This document shows, piece by piece, positions 1-7,611 of a stretch of DNA of 64,000 nucleotides. The position numbers and the translations under genes were made by a program. The stretch spans positions 2,356,001 to 2,420,000 of the forward strand of contig OZ244038.1 of NCBI GenBank assembly GCA_965215145.1. The letters are read 5' to 3'. Source of the stretch: G965215145 sp965215145 (GTDB lineage Bacteria > Bacteroidota > Rhodothermia > Rhodothermales > JANQRZ01). How positions within the stretch are numbered: position 1 is the first letter of the stretch; every line of letters starts with the position of its first letter. A model generated the notes under the pieces. It saw only the letters and a list, made by a program, of their open reading frames with translations. It searched no databases and had not been told where the DNA came from.

Positions 1-2
1 CG

Positions 3-704
3 GTCGACGACGCGGTCGCACTCGCCCTCATCGCGGGTGACTTCGTGTATCAACCCGATTCAGCCCATGTGATCGAGGCCGTCGACGCCGTTCGTCCCCT
101 CGTCGAAGCAGGCATCCCGACGGTGGCCGTTCTCGGCAATCACGACTACTCGCTCATGAAGGAGTCGAGCGAGCGGGTTGACCACTATGCTGAGTACCTC
201 GAAGCCGAGCTAGAGGCGCTTGGTGTGGTGGTCCTCCAGAACGAGGCGGTGCCGGTAGCGTTCGGGAGCGACACCCTGTGGGTAGTCGGGGTTGGGTCTG
301 CCTGGGCCGGGCTGGCCGATGTAGACGCGGCCCTAGCATCCGTACCCACTGGAGCTCCGAGGTTGTGGCTCATGCACAACTCCGAGGCCTTCCGCGACAT
401 CCCGGCGGAAGAAGCGCACCTCGCGCTCGCAGCCCATACGCACGGCGGCCAAGTCCGACTGTTGCCTGGCGCGCGGAACTCGTGGCTCGACATCGTGCGG
501 AGTGGGGAGGTGGCCGCCGACGGGTGGGCCGCCGACTCGATTGGCGCGCCGCCCAACCGGATCTACATCAACCGCGGAATTGGTTTTTCGACCGTTCCGG
601 TGAGAATCAACTGCCGCCCCGAGCTCACTCAGATCACGCTTCGTCAGCCGACGGGGCGCGTCCCGAGCCGCGGACGAGGCGAAGTCGACGTCACGGACTC
701 GTAG
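3..704 (+). CDS. Metallophosphoesterase, YkuE/YaeI-like (5' end cut by window)
   Basis: Calcineurin-like phosphoesterase that probably hydrolyses a phosphodiester or phosphomonoester with a two-metal centre. The frame is open from base 3, and the first visible codons give a GDF metal-binding motif, so the true start lies upstream; the GTG at 45 is internal. Further family motifs are GNHD (about codon 45) and AHTHGG (about codon 146), both metal and phosphate ligands. The C-terminal NRGIG...PVRINCRPE pattern is typical of YkuE/YaeI enzymes. Cellular substrate cannot be told. It lies upstream of the cassette array and could itself be a cassette, since an R'-like remnant follows its stop, but no full attC is present. 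Confidence 0.85.
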   Translation, partial: VDDAVALALIAGDFVYQPDSAHVIEAVDAVRPLVEAGIPTVAVLGNHDYSLMKESSERVDHYAEYLEAELEALGVVVLQNEAVPVAFGSDTLWVVGVGSAWAGLADVDAALASVPTGAPRLWLMHNSEAFRDIPAEEAHLALAAHTHGGQVRLLPGARNSWLDIVRSGEVAADGWAADSIGAPPNRIYINRGIGFSTVPVRINCRPELTQITLRQPTGRVPSRGRGEVDVTDS

Positions 705-708
705 CACT

Positions 709-718
709 GCTATGCCGC
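709..718 (+). other. Degenerate attC R' remnant upstream of the DUF421 cassette
   Basis: GCTATGCCGC matches, with one T-to-C change, the GTTATGCCGC core expected from the reverse complement of the R'' that ends the DUF421 gene (GCGGCATAAC at 1294-1303). The rest of an attC is absent on the left. This makes the DUF421 gene a likely cassette whose upstream site has decayed. Confidence 0.5.
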
Positions 719-747
719 GCTTCAACAATCCCTAACCCCAGATACGC

Positions 748-1302
748 ATGTTCGACTGGAGCTGGATCACGACGACCGGCACGACCCTGCTCATGGTCCT
801 GCTCTCGGCCCTCGGCATCTACATCACCCTCCTCGCCCTCACCCGGATCACCGGGCTGAGGAGCTTTGCGAAGATGTCGAGCTTCGACTTCGCCATCACC
901 GTTGCCTTCGGCTCCGTCCTCGCCTCGACCATCCTTGCCCCGAGGCCGGCCCTGCTCACCGGCGCGTTCGGGCTGGCGGCACTCTACGGCATCCAGTACG
1001 CCGTCTCGAAGTCCCGTCGCCTTACTTCTACCGTCGAAGCGTTGGTCGACAACGAGCCGCTGCTGGTCATGGCCGGGGAAGAGGTGCTCTCGGACCACCT
1101 CGACAAGGCGCGGATGACGGAGGACGACCTCCGCTCGAAGCTCCGCATGGCCGGAGTCTCACACCCGAGCCAGGTGTTGGCCGTCGTGTTCGAGACTTCG
1201 GGGGACGTGTCGGTGGTGAAGACGAGCGATGAGGTGGACCCGTGGGTGTTTGCGAGCGTCCGGGGGGCGGAGCATCTGCCGTTCATGTCGGGCGCGGCAT
1301 AA
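748..1302 (+). CDS. DUF421 membrane protein (YetF/YcaP-like)
   Basis: Family of small inner-membrane proteins of unknown function. Residues 10-30, about 45-70 and about 72-90 form hydrophobic segments, followed by a soluble domain with the family-typical SFDFAITVAFGS and LVDNEPLLVMAGE patterns and the L..A.MTEDDL..KLR region. At 184 aa it is within the usual range. The stop codon TAA lies inside the R'' core of the first attC, a common arrangement for integron cassettes. No partner gene accompanies it. Function cannot be assigned. Confidence 0.9.
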   Translation: MFDWSWITTTGTTLLMVLLSALGIYITLLALTRITGLRSFAKMSSFDFAITVAFGSVLASTILAPRPALLTGAFGLAALYGIQYAVSKSRRLTSTVEALVDNEPLLVMAGEEVLSDHLDKARMTEDDLRSKLRMAGVSHPSQVLAVVFETSGDVSVVKTSDEVDPWVFASVRGAEHLPFMSGAA

Positions 1303-1419
1303 CCCGCCGCTGCACGCCGACGCAGGGCTTGACGGTCTTGCCTCGTTCCAGCGTCGGCGTCTACTTTGCTCGTTTCACCGCCGCGCTGCCCTTCGCGGGT
1401 GATCGGCCCTCTGTTATGC
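1297..1419 (+). other. attC site 1
   Basis: The R'' core GCATAAC (1297-1303) and the R' core GTTATGC (1413-1419) are exact reverse complements. Between them lie the conserved left arm CCGCCGCTGCACGCCGAC, the inner pair GCAGGGC/GCTGCCC and the right arm ending GATCGGCCCTCT. The arms pair imperfectly, as in attC bottom-strand hairpins. Length is 123 bp. Confidence 0.87.
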
Positions 1420-1470
1420 CGCAACTGCGCTGCGCCTGGATCGGAAGAGGGCAGAAGGCGTTCTAGCCCA

Positions 1471-1704
1471 ATGAAACCAAAGCGCGAGATCATGAAACGT
1501 CACGAGGTCTACCATTCCGACCCCGAGATCATGGGCGGCACACCTGTCTTCCAGGGCACCCGCGTCCCCGTACAGAACCTTCTTGATTACCTCGCGGCGG
1601 GGCGACCACTTGACGACTTTCTCGAGGGATTCCCCGGCGTCAGCCGAGAGCAGGCTGTCGCGTTCCTCGCTCTGGCGAAGGACGCCGTACTCGCTACCGC
1701 TTGA
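1471..1704 (+). CDS. DUF433 antitoxin
   Basis: Small protein (77 aa) of the DUF433 family, which pairs with DUF5615 PIN-like toxins and is predicted to bind DNA by a helix-turn-helix. Family features are DPEIMGGTPVFQGTRVPV (residues 17-34), then LLDYLAAG and a C-terminal helix DFLEGFPGVSREQAVAFL. ATG 1471 is chosen because it follows the upstream crossover closely; ATG 1492 would remove seven residues. The stop overlaps the toxin start by one base (TGATG), so the two are translationally coupled. It forms the first part of a two-gene cassette. Confidence 0.9.
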   Translation: MKPKREIMKRHEVYHSDPEIMGGTPVFQGTRVPVQNLLDYLAAGRPLDDFLEGFPGVSREQAVAFLALAKDAVLATA

Positions 1705-2027
1705 TGAGAGTGCTGATCGACGAGAGCCTCGATTGGCGACTCAGACGTGGGTTCGACCCAGAGCACGATGTGGTGACGGTGCAGTACCGGGGTTGGAGCG
1801 GGAAGAAGAACGGGGAGCTTCTTCGTGCGGCGTCGGTGGAGTTCGACGTGCTCGTGACGCTCGATTCGAACTTGGAGTACCAGCAGAACGTGGCAGCCTT
1901 CGACCTCGCCATCATCGTGATACGAGCGGTGAGTTCAGATCTGGCCGACGTTGAGCCAGCACTGCTGGAGATAAACGCGCTCTTGCCCTCGGTTCGTCCG
2001 GGGCGCTCGTATGTCGTTGCGGCATAA
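1704..2027 (+). CDS. DUF5615 PIN-like toxin
   Basis: Predicted RNase of the PIN-like DUF5615 family, the toxin half of a type II system with the DUF433 gene. The N-terminus MRVLIDESLDWRL carries the first acidic residues (D6, E7) of the PIN-like centre. VLVTLDSNLEYQQN (about residues 49-62) supplies the central acidic residue. The 107-residue length is normal. ATG 1704 overlaps the antitoxin stop; a TTG three bases upstream is less likely. The TAA stop lies inside the R'' of attC site 2, so the cassette has no spare 3' sequence. Confidence 0.88.
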   Translation: MRVLIDESLDWRLRRGFDPEHDVVTVQYRGWSGKKNGELLRAASVEFDVLVTLDSNLEYQQNVAAFDLAIIVIRAVSSDLADVEPALLEINALLPSVRPGRSYVVAA

Positions 2028-2145
2028 CCCGCCGCTGCACGCCGACGAAGGGCTTGGTGGTCTTGCCTCGTGCGAGCCTCGGCGTCTACTTTGCTTCGTC
2101 CTACCGCCGCGCTGCCCTTCGCGGGTGAGCGGCCTTCTGTTCTAC
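2022..2145 (+). other. attC site 2
   Basis: R'' GCATAAC (2022-2028) mirrors the GTTATGC that opens its cassette at 1413. R' is GTTCTAC (2139-2145), whose last six bases belong to the following RelE cassette. The arms CCGCCGCTGCACGCCGAC and GGGTGAGCGGCC and the inner pair AAGGGC/GCCCTT are as in site 1. Length is 124 bp. Confidence 0.87.
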
Positions 2146-2199
2146 AGCCCTCGAACCTTATAGCCCAGATGCGGTAGAAGGCCGGGACCCTCGCTATCC

Positions 2200-2409
2200 A
2201 TGCCTCAAGTCTCCATCTCCGACGACGCCCTCCGCCAGATGCTTCGGCAGGCCGTCGCTGACGCGCTCGAAGACCGTCGGGACCTCCTCCATGACGTCGT
2301 GGCCGAGGTGATCGAGGACGTGGCGCTGACCGAGGCCGTTCGGCAAGGCCGGAAGACTGGGCAGGTAAGCCGGGCCGATGTGTTCGCCGCTCTAGACGAC
2401 ACGGCGTGA
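2200..2409 (+). CDS. Predicted antitoxin of a RelBE-type pair
   Basis: A 69-residue acidic, helical protein directly before a RelE-family toxin and overlapping it by four bases (GTGA). It starts MPQVSISDDALRQML and ends RADVFAALDDTA. The C-terminal segment GRKTGQVSRADVFA resembles the tail of Phd/RelB-like antitoxins that wrap the toxin. The fold is not certain from sequence alone; the antitoxin role rests on position, size and overlap. It should neutralise the toxin and repress the shared promoter, if it follows the usual pattern. Confidence 0.78.
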   Translation: MPQVSISDDALRQMLRQAVADALEDRRDLLHDVVAEVIEDVALTEAVRQGRKTGQVSRADVFAALDDTA

Positions 2410-2672
2410 CGGCCACCTTCCGCAAGAGCTTCCTCCGCGACCTGAAGAAGCTGAAGGACGCGAAGGTCCGCGGCCGTATCCGCGAGGTGATCGAGGCGGT
2501 AGAGGAAGCCGATTCGCTTTCTGATCTGCCGGACGTCAAGAAGATGAGCGGGGGCAGCGGGTACTACCGCGTCCGTATCGGGAGCCACCGTATCGGACTG
2601 GCGGTCGAAGGCGAGGAGGTCGAGTTCGTCCGAGTGCTGGACCGGAAAGACATCTACAAGTATTTCCCCTGA
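2406..2672 (+). CDS. RelE/ParE-family toxin
   Basis: An 88-residue basic protein with the RelE fold signature: FRKSFLRDLKKLKD at the N-terminus, a central helix pair, then the strands YYRVRIGSHRIGLAVE and VEFVRVLDRKDIYKYFP. In RelE enzymes these strands carry the residues that cut mRNA in the ribosomal A site, whereas ParE members poison gyrase. The R-x-G-x-x-R-x-G arrangement and the terminal YKYFP favour a RelE-like mRNA interferase. The GTG start is inside the antitoxin stop, indicating coupling. Confidence 0.88.
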   Translation: MTATFRKSFLRDLKKLKDAKVRGRIREVIEAVEEADSLSDLPDVKKMSGGSGYYRVRIGSHRIGLAVEGEEVEFVRVLDRKDIYKYFP

Positions 2673-2692
2673 GCGCCGTGCTCGTTGGGGCT

Positions 2693-2830
2693 GTAGAACC
2701 CACCGCTGCAGGCCGACGTGGGGCGCGAGCGTTCTCGGTTTCGCCGGGGCGCACCGCCAGCCCGCCGGTCATAGCTTCGCCCCCACATTCCGCCGTTTGC
2801 CCTACGCGGCTGAGCGGTCATCTGTTATAC
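2693..2830 (+). other. attC site 3
   Basis: R'' GTAGAAC (2693-2699) is the reverse complement of the GTTCTAC that opens this cassette at 2139, extending to 12 nt. R' is GTTATAC (2824-2830). The left arm CACCGCTGCAGGCCGACGT and right arm CGCGGCTGAGCGGTC pair, with the inner stem GTGGGGC opposite GCCCTAC. Length is 138 bp. It contains CTGCAG at 2706-2711. Confidence 0.87.
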
Positions 2831-2861
2831 GGCCCACGAGCGAAAGCTCTAGCCTCGTTTG

Positions 2862-3800
2862 ATGAAGCACATCGTTTTTTACTCTTGGCAATCTGACTTG
2901 CCAGGCAATCTCAACCGGCACTTGATCGAGCGGGCGGCTAAGCAAGCAGTGTCGCGGATCAAGGAGGATCCAGAGCTTGAGGTTGAGCCCAGGATCGACC
3001 GAGACACGATGGACGTGGCAGGGTCTCCCGACATCGCGCAGACCATACTGGACAAGGTTGATGCCTCGTCAGTCTTCGTGTGCGACGTGTCACCCATCAA
3101 CAAGGGCGCGGCTACCCGTTTGACTCCTAATCCCAACGTGCTCATTGAGCTCGGCTATGCAGTGCGAGCGCTTGGCTGGGAGAGGGTCATCATGGTTTTT
3201 AACTTGGATACTGGCCGGATCGAGGATCTACCGTTCGACATTCGGCACAGGCGCCCGGTTGTCTATGAGGCTCACGATGCTTCGAACAAGTCCCAGATTC
3301 AGAAAAGCCTTTCCTCCACTCTGGAGACGGCGATACGAGCCTGTCTGTCACTAGGGCCGAGAACCACGGAGCCCGGGTCCGGGCTCTCGCAGCTTGATAT
3401 AGATCTGTTCAACAGGATCAGGGAGATGCTACCGGCCGATTACGCTGTCGTCGAGCTACGAGACCACGACTTCGGAAACGCATATCAACGTCGCCTCACG
3501 GTGCTGCTGAACGATTTGGTTTGGGAGTCAAAACAACCAGATTTTGAGTTCTTGGACACCGAGCTTGAGGCTACCAAAGACCGGATGATCGAGGGCATAG
3601 AGCGCTTTTTGGCGACCTCGGCTCAGTACGGCGCTACTCAAAAGGGGGCGCCGGAGTGGTATCGAGTCCCGCCGGACTGGATGCACGAGCGGCCGGATAA
3701 ATGGCGCGAAGTGGTAAAGGAACTAAACGATGCAGCTGATGAGATTACGGCTGCCTACAACGAGCTTGTTAGAACCGCACGCCGCAAAATGGCCGTATAA
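2862..3800 (+). CDS. TIR-like domain protein, probable defence effector
   Basis: A 312-residue soluble protein. Residues 1-160 look like a TIR-like fold: strand IVFYSWQSD at the start, VFVCDVSP around 71-78, and NPNVLIELGYAVRALG around 90-105. The Glu at 96 in the NVLIELG motif is at the place of the catalytic Glu of NAD-cleaving TIR domains. The remaining residues (about 165-312) are helical and match nothing I recognise. NADase or nucleotide-sensing activity is inferred from motif position only. ATG 2862 is preferred over TTG 2859. Its stop lies within R'' of attC site 4. It may protect against phage alone or be a partner-less effector. Confidence 0.68.
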   Translation: MKHIVFYSWQSDLPGNLNRHLIERAAKQAVSRIKEDPELEVEPRIDRDTMDVAGSPDIAQTILDKVDASSVFVCDVSPINKGAATRLTPNPNVLIELGYAVRALGWERVIMVFNLDTGRIEDLPFDIRHRRPVVYEAHDASNKSQIQKSLSSTLETAIRACLSLGPRTTEPGSGLSQLDIDLFNRIREMLPADYAVVELRDHDFGNAYQRRLTVLLNDLVWESKQPDFEFLDTELEATKDRMIEGIERFLATSAQYGATQKGAPEWYRVPPDWMHERPDKWREVVKELNDAADEITAAYNELVRTARRKMAV

Positions 3801-3931
3801 CCCACCGCTGCAGGCCGACGTGGGGCGCGAGCGTTTTCGGTTCCGCCGAGCCGCACCGCCAGCCCGGCGGTCATAACTTCGCTTCACCACTCCGCTTTTG
3901 CCCCACGCGGCTGAGCGGTCCACTGTTAGGT
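3795..3931 (+). other. attC site 4
   Basis: R'' GTATAAC (3795-3801) matches the GTTATAC opening its cassette at 2824. R' is GTTAGGT (3925-3931). The inner stem GTGGGGC/GCCCCAC is a perfect inverted pair, flanked by CCGCTGCAGGCCGAC and CGGCTGAGCGG. Length is 137 bp. It is nearly the same in sequence as site 3 over the left arm. It contains CTGCAG at 3808-3813. Confidence 0.87.
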
Positions 3932-4005
3932 GGATTCCCCAACCGGGTGCGCCTTGCTCGGTACCTTGAAGGGAATGTCTTTCAACGATTCGGAGACCAC
4001 ACCCC

Positions 4006-6540
4006 TTGGCGCTTACCTCAACAGCATCAGCCACAGACGAAGCCTACGAGCGGGGTCAGGCCCTCCTCTCGCGGCGGAAGGCGTCGTATAAAAAGGAGCT
4101 AGGGCAGTTCCTGACACCTCCAGCCGTGGCCTCTCTGATGGCGGATGCACTCGGCGATCTCCACGATGAATCAAGAGTGCTCGAACCTGCGATTGGATCT
4201 GGAGTCCTCGCGTGTGCAGTAGCTGAAAGGGCCACGCGCCGTGGCATCGACCGACTAGAGATCGTCGGCTATGACGTGGACACCGAGCTAGCTTCTGTCG
4301 CGCGCAGCCTTCTCGACCGGGGATCGGAAGCTGTTTCGAGCACCACAGTCACCGTAGGCGACTTCATGACCGTGGCGTCGGAACGCTCGTTCACCCTCTT
4401 CGGGGGAGACGAGAGCGCCGAAATAGGGACGTTCGACGCTGTGATAGCGAACCCTCCCTACTTCAAGTTGAACCGTGACGACAAACGGCTTCAAGCAGCC
4501 GAAGCCATCGCGCCCGCCGCTCCAAACGCCTATGCCGTCTTCATCACGCTCGGGCTCGCCAAACTTCGCCCTGGCGGTCGCGCCGTGTTCCTCATCCCGC
4601 GCAGCTTCTGTAGCGGTGCCTACTTCGGGCGTTTCAGGGACGGACTACTCCGACGTTCGGTTATCGAGCGGTTTCACCTGTTCGACGCCAGGGACGAGGC
4701 CTTCGATCAGGACAACGTCCTCCAGGAAAACGTCGTCGTCGTACTGAAGCGGACGGGCGGTCATGGAGGCGACGGCGATTTCCACGGGACCGGCGATCCC
4801 TCCACCGTGCAGATCTCCGTGTCTGCACGAGGAGCCGACTTGTCGAACGTGACCTCGCGCTCTGTTCCGTGGGAGCTTCTAGCCAGCCGGAGAGGACGAC
4901 ACACCTTCTTCCGCATCCCCACGGGAGAGCTAGACGAACTCACGATCCGCTCGGTCGAGGCGTGGCCTTCGTCGCTCAGCGCGCTCGGGCTTCACGTTTC
5001 AACCGGGCCGGTCGTGCCGTTCCGATCAAAGCCGCTTCTCGCCTCGGAGCACGATGTAGAAGCCGGCGAGGCCGTTCCATTGTTGTGGATGCAGAACGTC
5101 CAGGCGGGTGAGGTCATCTGGCCGACCCAGCGTGGGCGGAAACCGCAAGGACTTCGGAACGGCCCTGACGCCGCCTCGCTGCTCACGCCTCCCGGCAACG
5201 CCGTTCTCCTCAGGCGTTTTAGCGCGAAGGAGGAACGACGCCGCCTCACCGCTGCACCTCTCCTGTCCAAGCAGTTCGGAGGAAGCCCCGTCGCCGTTGA
5301 GAACCACCTCAACGTGATCCGGCCATCAAACGGGGAGCCGCTGTCGGATGAAGCGACCGCGGGACTCACTGCTCTACTCGGCAGCGCTCTCCTGGATCGG
5401 TATTTCCGCGTGTTGGGGGGGCACACCCAGGTCAACGCTGGCGAACTCCGCACGCTCCCTCTTCCCGAAGCCGCGACGATTGCTCGGATCGGAGACGCTG
5501 TTCTAACTGGCTCTCCTCCGGATCGAGCCGTTTACGATGTGCTCCGCTCTGAGGGACTACTTCACGAAGACCTCCCATCCATCACCGAAACCCGCCTTTG
5601 CATGGGCAAGATTCAAGACGCGCAAGACCTCCTCAAGACGCTGGGAATGCCTAGGCGGCAGCACAACGAGATGGCGGGGTTGACGCTTCTCGCGCTCGCT
5701 CAGCTCTCGGAGTCTGACTCGTGGACAGACGCCGAGCGGAAGAGCCTCGGCATCCACGACATCATGGGCGAGATGCGCACCCGCTATGACCGCGACTACG
5801 CCGAGAACACGAGGGAGACCATCCGTCGGCAGGTCATCCACCAGTTCGAGCAAGCCGGGATCGTTGAGAGAAACCCCGACGATCCGACGCTACCGACGAA
5901 CAGCCCTCGCACGCATTACGCGCTGTCAGAGGTGGCCCTGCGCACGATTCGGGCGTACAACTCCGACACTTGGATCGAAGCGGCTACGGCCTTCCTTGAG
6001 GAACAGCAGTCGCTCTTGAGCACGTACCGAGCGAAACGGGAGCAGCATAAAGTGGCACTCCGTCTGCCCTCTGGTGAGGAATACCACCTCTCGCCCGGAG
6101 CGCACAACGTGCTTCAGGTCGCCATCATCGAAGAGTTCGGTCCCCGCTTCGCTCCGGGCGCTCGTGTTCTCTACGTCGGCGACACGGCTGACAAAACGCT
6201 GCACCTGGACGAGGAGGGCTTCGCAGCGATTGGGGTACCCGTTCCTTCGCATGACAAGCTTCCCGACGTCGTGCTCTACGACGCCGGGAACGAATGGCTC
6301 TACTTCATCGAAGCCGTCACGTCGCATGGACCCGTTTCTCCCAAGCGGCTCGTCGAGCTCCGCACGCTGATGCTGAAAGACGCAGATGTTGGTCCCGTCT
6401 TCGTGAGTGCGTTCCCTGACTTCTCGACGTTCAAGTCGTACCTCTCTGACATCGCTTGGGAAACAGAGGTTTGGATCGCAGAACAGCCCACTCATCTCAT
6501 CCACTTCAACGGAGACCGCTTCTTGGGACCTCACGAGTAG
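4006..6540 (+). CDS. Single-chain restriction-modification enzyme: N6-adenine methyltransferase fused to BsuBI/PstI endonuclease
   Basis: This 844-residue protein combines both halves of a BsuBI/PstI-type system, normally separate genes. Residues 1 to about 490 are a DNA adenine methyltransferase: motif X ELGQFLTPP (31-39), SAM motif I VLEPAIGSG (58-66), catalytic NPPY (149-152) and a target-recognition part ending GGHTQVNAGELRTLPLP. Residues about 500-700 match the helical N-domain of BsuBI/PstI endonucleases. Residues about 715-844 match the nuclease domain, with KLPDVVLYD (from 751), FIEAVTSHGPVS and a terminal IHFNGDRFLGP. The recognition site CTGCAG is likely by family but unproven. TTG 4006 is the only good start; GGAG lies 10 bases upstream. 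It is a complete cassette on its own. Confidence 0.9.
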   Translation: MALTSTASATDEAYERGQALLSRRKASYKKELGQFLTPPAVASLMADALGDLHDESRVLEPAIGSGVLACAVAERATRRGIDRLEIVGYDVDTELASVARSLLDRGSEAVSSTTVTVGDFMTVASERSFTLFGGDESAEIGTFDAVIANPPYFKLNRDDKRLQAAEAIAPAAPNAYAVFITLGLAKLRPGGRAVFLIPRSFCSGAYFGRFRDGLLRRSVIERFHLFDARDEAFDQDNVLQENVVVVLKRTGGHGGDGDFHGTGDPSTVQISVSARGADLSNVTSRSVPWELLASRRGRHTFFRIPTGELDELTIRSVEAWPSSLSALGLHVSTGPVVPFRSKPLLASEHDVEAGEAVPLLWMQNVQAGEVIWPTQRGRKPQGLRNGPDAASLLTPPGNAVLLRRFSAKEERRRLTAAPLLSKQFGGSPVAVENHLNVIRPSNGEPLSDEATAGLTALLGSALLDRYFRVLGGHTQVNAGELRTLPLPEAATIARIGDAVLTGSPPDRAVYDVLRSEGLLHEDLPSITETRLCMGKIQDAQDLLKTLGMPRRQHNEMAGLTLLALAQLSESDSWTDAERKSLGIHDIMGEMRTRYDRDYAENTRETIRRQVIHQFEQAGIVERNPDDPTLPTNSPRTHYALSEVALRTIRAYNSDTWIEAATAFLEEQQSLLSTYRAKREQHKVALRLPSGEEYHLSPGAHNVLQVAIIEEFGPRFAPGARVLYVGDTADKTLHLDEEGFAAIGVPVPSHDKLPDVVLYDAGNEWLYFIEAVTSHGPVSPKRLVELRTLMLKDADVGPVFVSAFPDFSTFKSYLSDIAWETEVWIAEQPTHLIHFNGDRFLGPHE

Positions 6541-6577
6541 TCGATACCACTATGAACGTGCCTGCCATAAGGAATCC

Positions 6578-6706
6578 ACCTAACCCGCCGCTGCACGCCG
6601 ACGCAGGGCGCGGGCGTTCCCGGCTCGTCCGACCGCTAGCGCTTCCGTAGCTTCGCTCAACCACTTTGCTGCTTGCCCTGCGCAGGTGAGCGGCCCTCTG
6701 CTACGG
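6578..6706 (+). other. attC site 5, with damaged R' core
   Basis: R'' ACCTAAC (6578-6584) matches the GTTAGGT at 3925 over 14 nt, closing the restriction-modification cassette. Arms CCGCCGCTGCACGCCGACG and CAGGTGAGCGGCCCTCT and the inner pair CAGGGC/GCCCTG are intact. The expected R' for the next cassette is GTTCTACGGCGC but the sequence reads GCTACGGCGC, so two T residues at the crossover are missing. The site probably cannot recombine. Confidence 0.82.
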
Positions 6707-6766
6707 CGCTCCCGAACCGGATAGGCGGGGCGGGGTATCATCGATTCGCAACTGCCCCGAAAGCTG

Positions 6767-6973
6767 ATGAAGTACCGCGTTCTGATCGAGACGGACGAGG
6801 ACGGCGTGTTCGTCGCCACCGTCCCGAGCCTCCCCGGTTGCGTCGCGGACGGCCCGACGCGGGGCAAGGCTCTCGCCAACGTCAAGGAAGCCATTGCCCT
6901 CTACGTCGAGAGCTTGGAGGACCACGGCGATCCTGTCCCGCCGCCCATCACGGAGGAGCTGGTCGAGGTATAG
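6767..6973 (+). CDS. hicB: HicB-family antitoxin
   Basis: A 68-residue antitoxin of the HicAB type. The sequence YRVLIETDEDGVFVATVPSLPGC is the defining partial RNase-H-like fold of HicB, followed by GPTRGKALANVKEAIALYVESL. The usual C-terminal DNA-binding domain is absent, so this is the short form. It precedes hicA by two bases, although HicA often comes first in other genomes. HicB binds and blocks HicA. Confidence 0.92.
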   Translation: MKYRVLIETDEDGVFVATVPSLPGCVADGPTRGKALANVKEAIALYVESLEDHGDPVPPPITEELVEV

Positions 6974-6975
6974 CC

Positions 6976-7200
6976 GTGGGGCAGCTACCTGTTGTCTCGG
7001 GTCGGGCCGTGGTCAAGGCGCTGGCGAAGGTCGGGTACGAGTTCGACCGGCAGAAGGGGAGTCACATGATCCTCCGCCAGTCCAAGGCTCCACACCGCCG
7101 TGCGGTCGTCCCCGATCATAAGGAAGTGGCGAAAGGCACGCTTCGTTCGATCATCCGCGAGGCGGGTCTGACCGTAGATGAGTTCCGGGCGCTCCTGTAG
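6976..7200 (+). CDS. hicA: HicA-family mRNA interferase toxin
   Basis: A 74-residue double-stranded-RNA-binding-like toxin that cleaves mRNA. The pattern LPVVSGRAVVKALAKVGYEF is followed by RQKGSHMIL with the catalytic His (residue 36). The C-terminal VAKGTLRSIIREAGLTVDEF is standard for HicA. The GTG at 6976 is taken as the start because it follows hicB by two bases. The frame stays open far upstream, but that part is antisense to nothing and overlaps hicB. Confidence 0.9.
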   Translation: MGQLPVVSGRAVVKALAKVGYEFDRQKGSHMILRQSKAPHRRAVVPDHKEVAKGTLRSIIREAGLTVDEFRALL

Positions 7201-7210
7201 CCCCCGCGCC

Positions 7211-7339
7211 GTAGAACCCGCCGCTGCAGGCCGACGTGGGGCGTGAGCGTTTCCGGCTCGTCTGACCACCGCCGCTTCCGTAGCTTCGTCCGAACATCTT
7301 GCTGCTTGCCCCAAGCGGCTGAGCGGCCCTCTGTTCGCT
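7211..7339 (+). other. attC site 6
   Basis: R'' GTAGAAC (7211-7217) ends the HicAB cassette. R' is GTTCGCT (7333-7339). The left arm CCGCCGCTGCAGGCCGACG, the inner pair GTGGGGC/GCCCCA and the right arm AGCGGCTGAGCGGCCCTCT are conserved. Length is 129 bp. CTGCAG lies at 7224-7229. Confidence 0.87.
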
Positions 7340-7407
7340 GTACCACCACCCTCGGCGGCAACCGGCGACCGGGAGAGGCGTTCGACCCGAAACACCTGCC
7401 CCGCCCC

Positions 7408-7611
7408 ATGCTCCGTACCGTCGAAGCCGTTGTCGAGAGCGACGGGAGCCTCCGGCTCCTCGAGCACATCGAACTCCGCACTGGCGACCGCGCCCTCGTC
7501 ACGCTACTAGACGAGGACGACCCGGCCGAGACGGCGCTCCTGAGCGAGCCGGCGCTCGCGGCGGACTGGAACCGGAAGGAGGAGGACGAGGCGTGGGCGC
7601 ACCTCCAGTGA
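7408..7611 (+). CDS. Predicted antitoxin of the MazF-type pair
   Basis: A 67-residue protein whose N-terminus MLRTVEAVVESDGSLRLLE resembles AbrB/MazE-like swapped-hairpin antitoxins (a short beta hairpin with a central DG turn). An acidic C-terminus ending DEAWAHLQ should bind the toxin. The stop overlaps the toxin start (GTGA). A second, damaged copy of the same gene is at 9559. ATG 7408 is chosen because it aligns with the start of that copy; the open frame extends back into attC. Confidence 0.8.
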   Translation: MLRTVEAVVESDGSLRLLEHIELRTGDRALVTLLDEDDPAETALLSEPALAADWNRKEEDEAWAHLQ

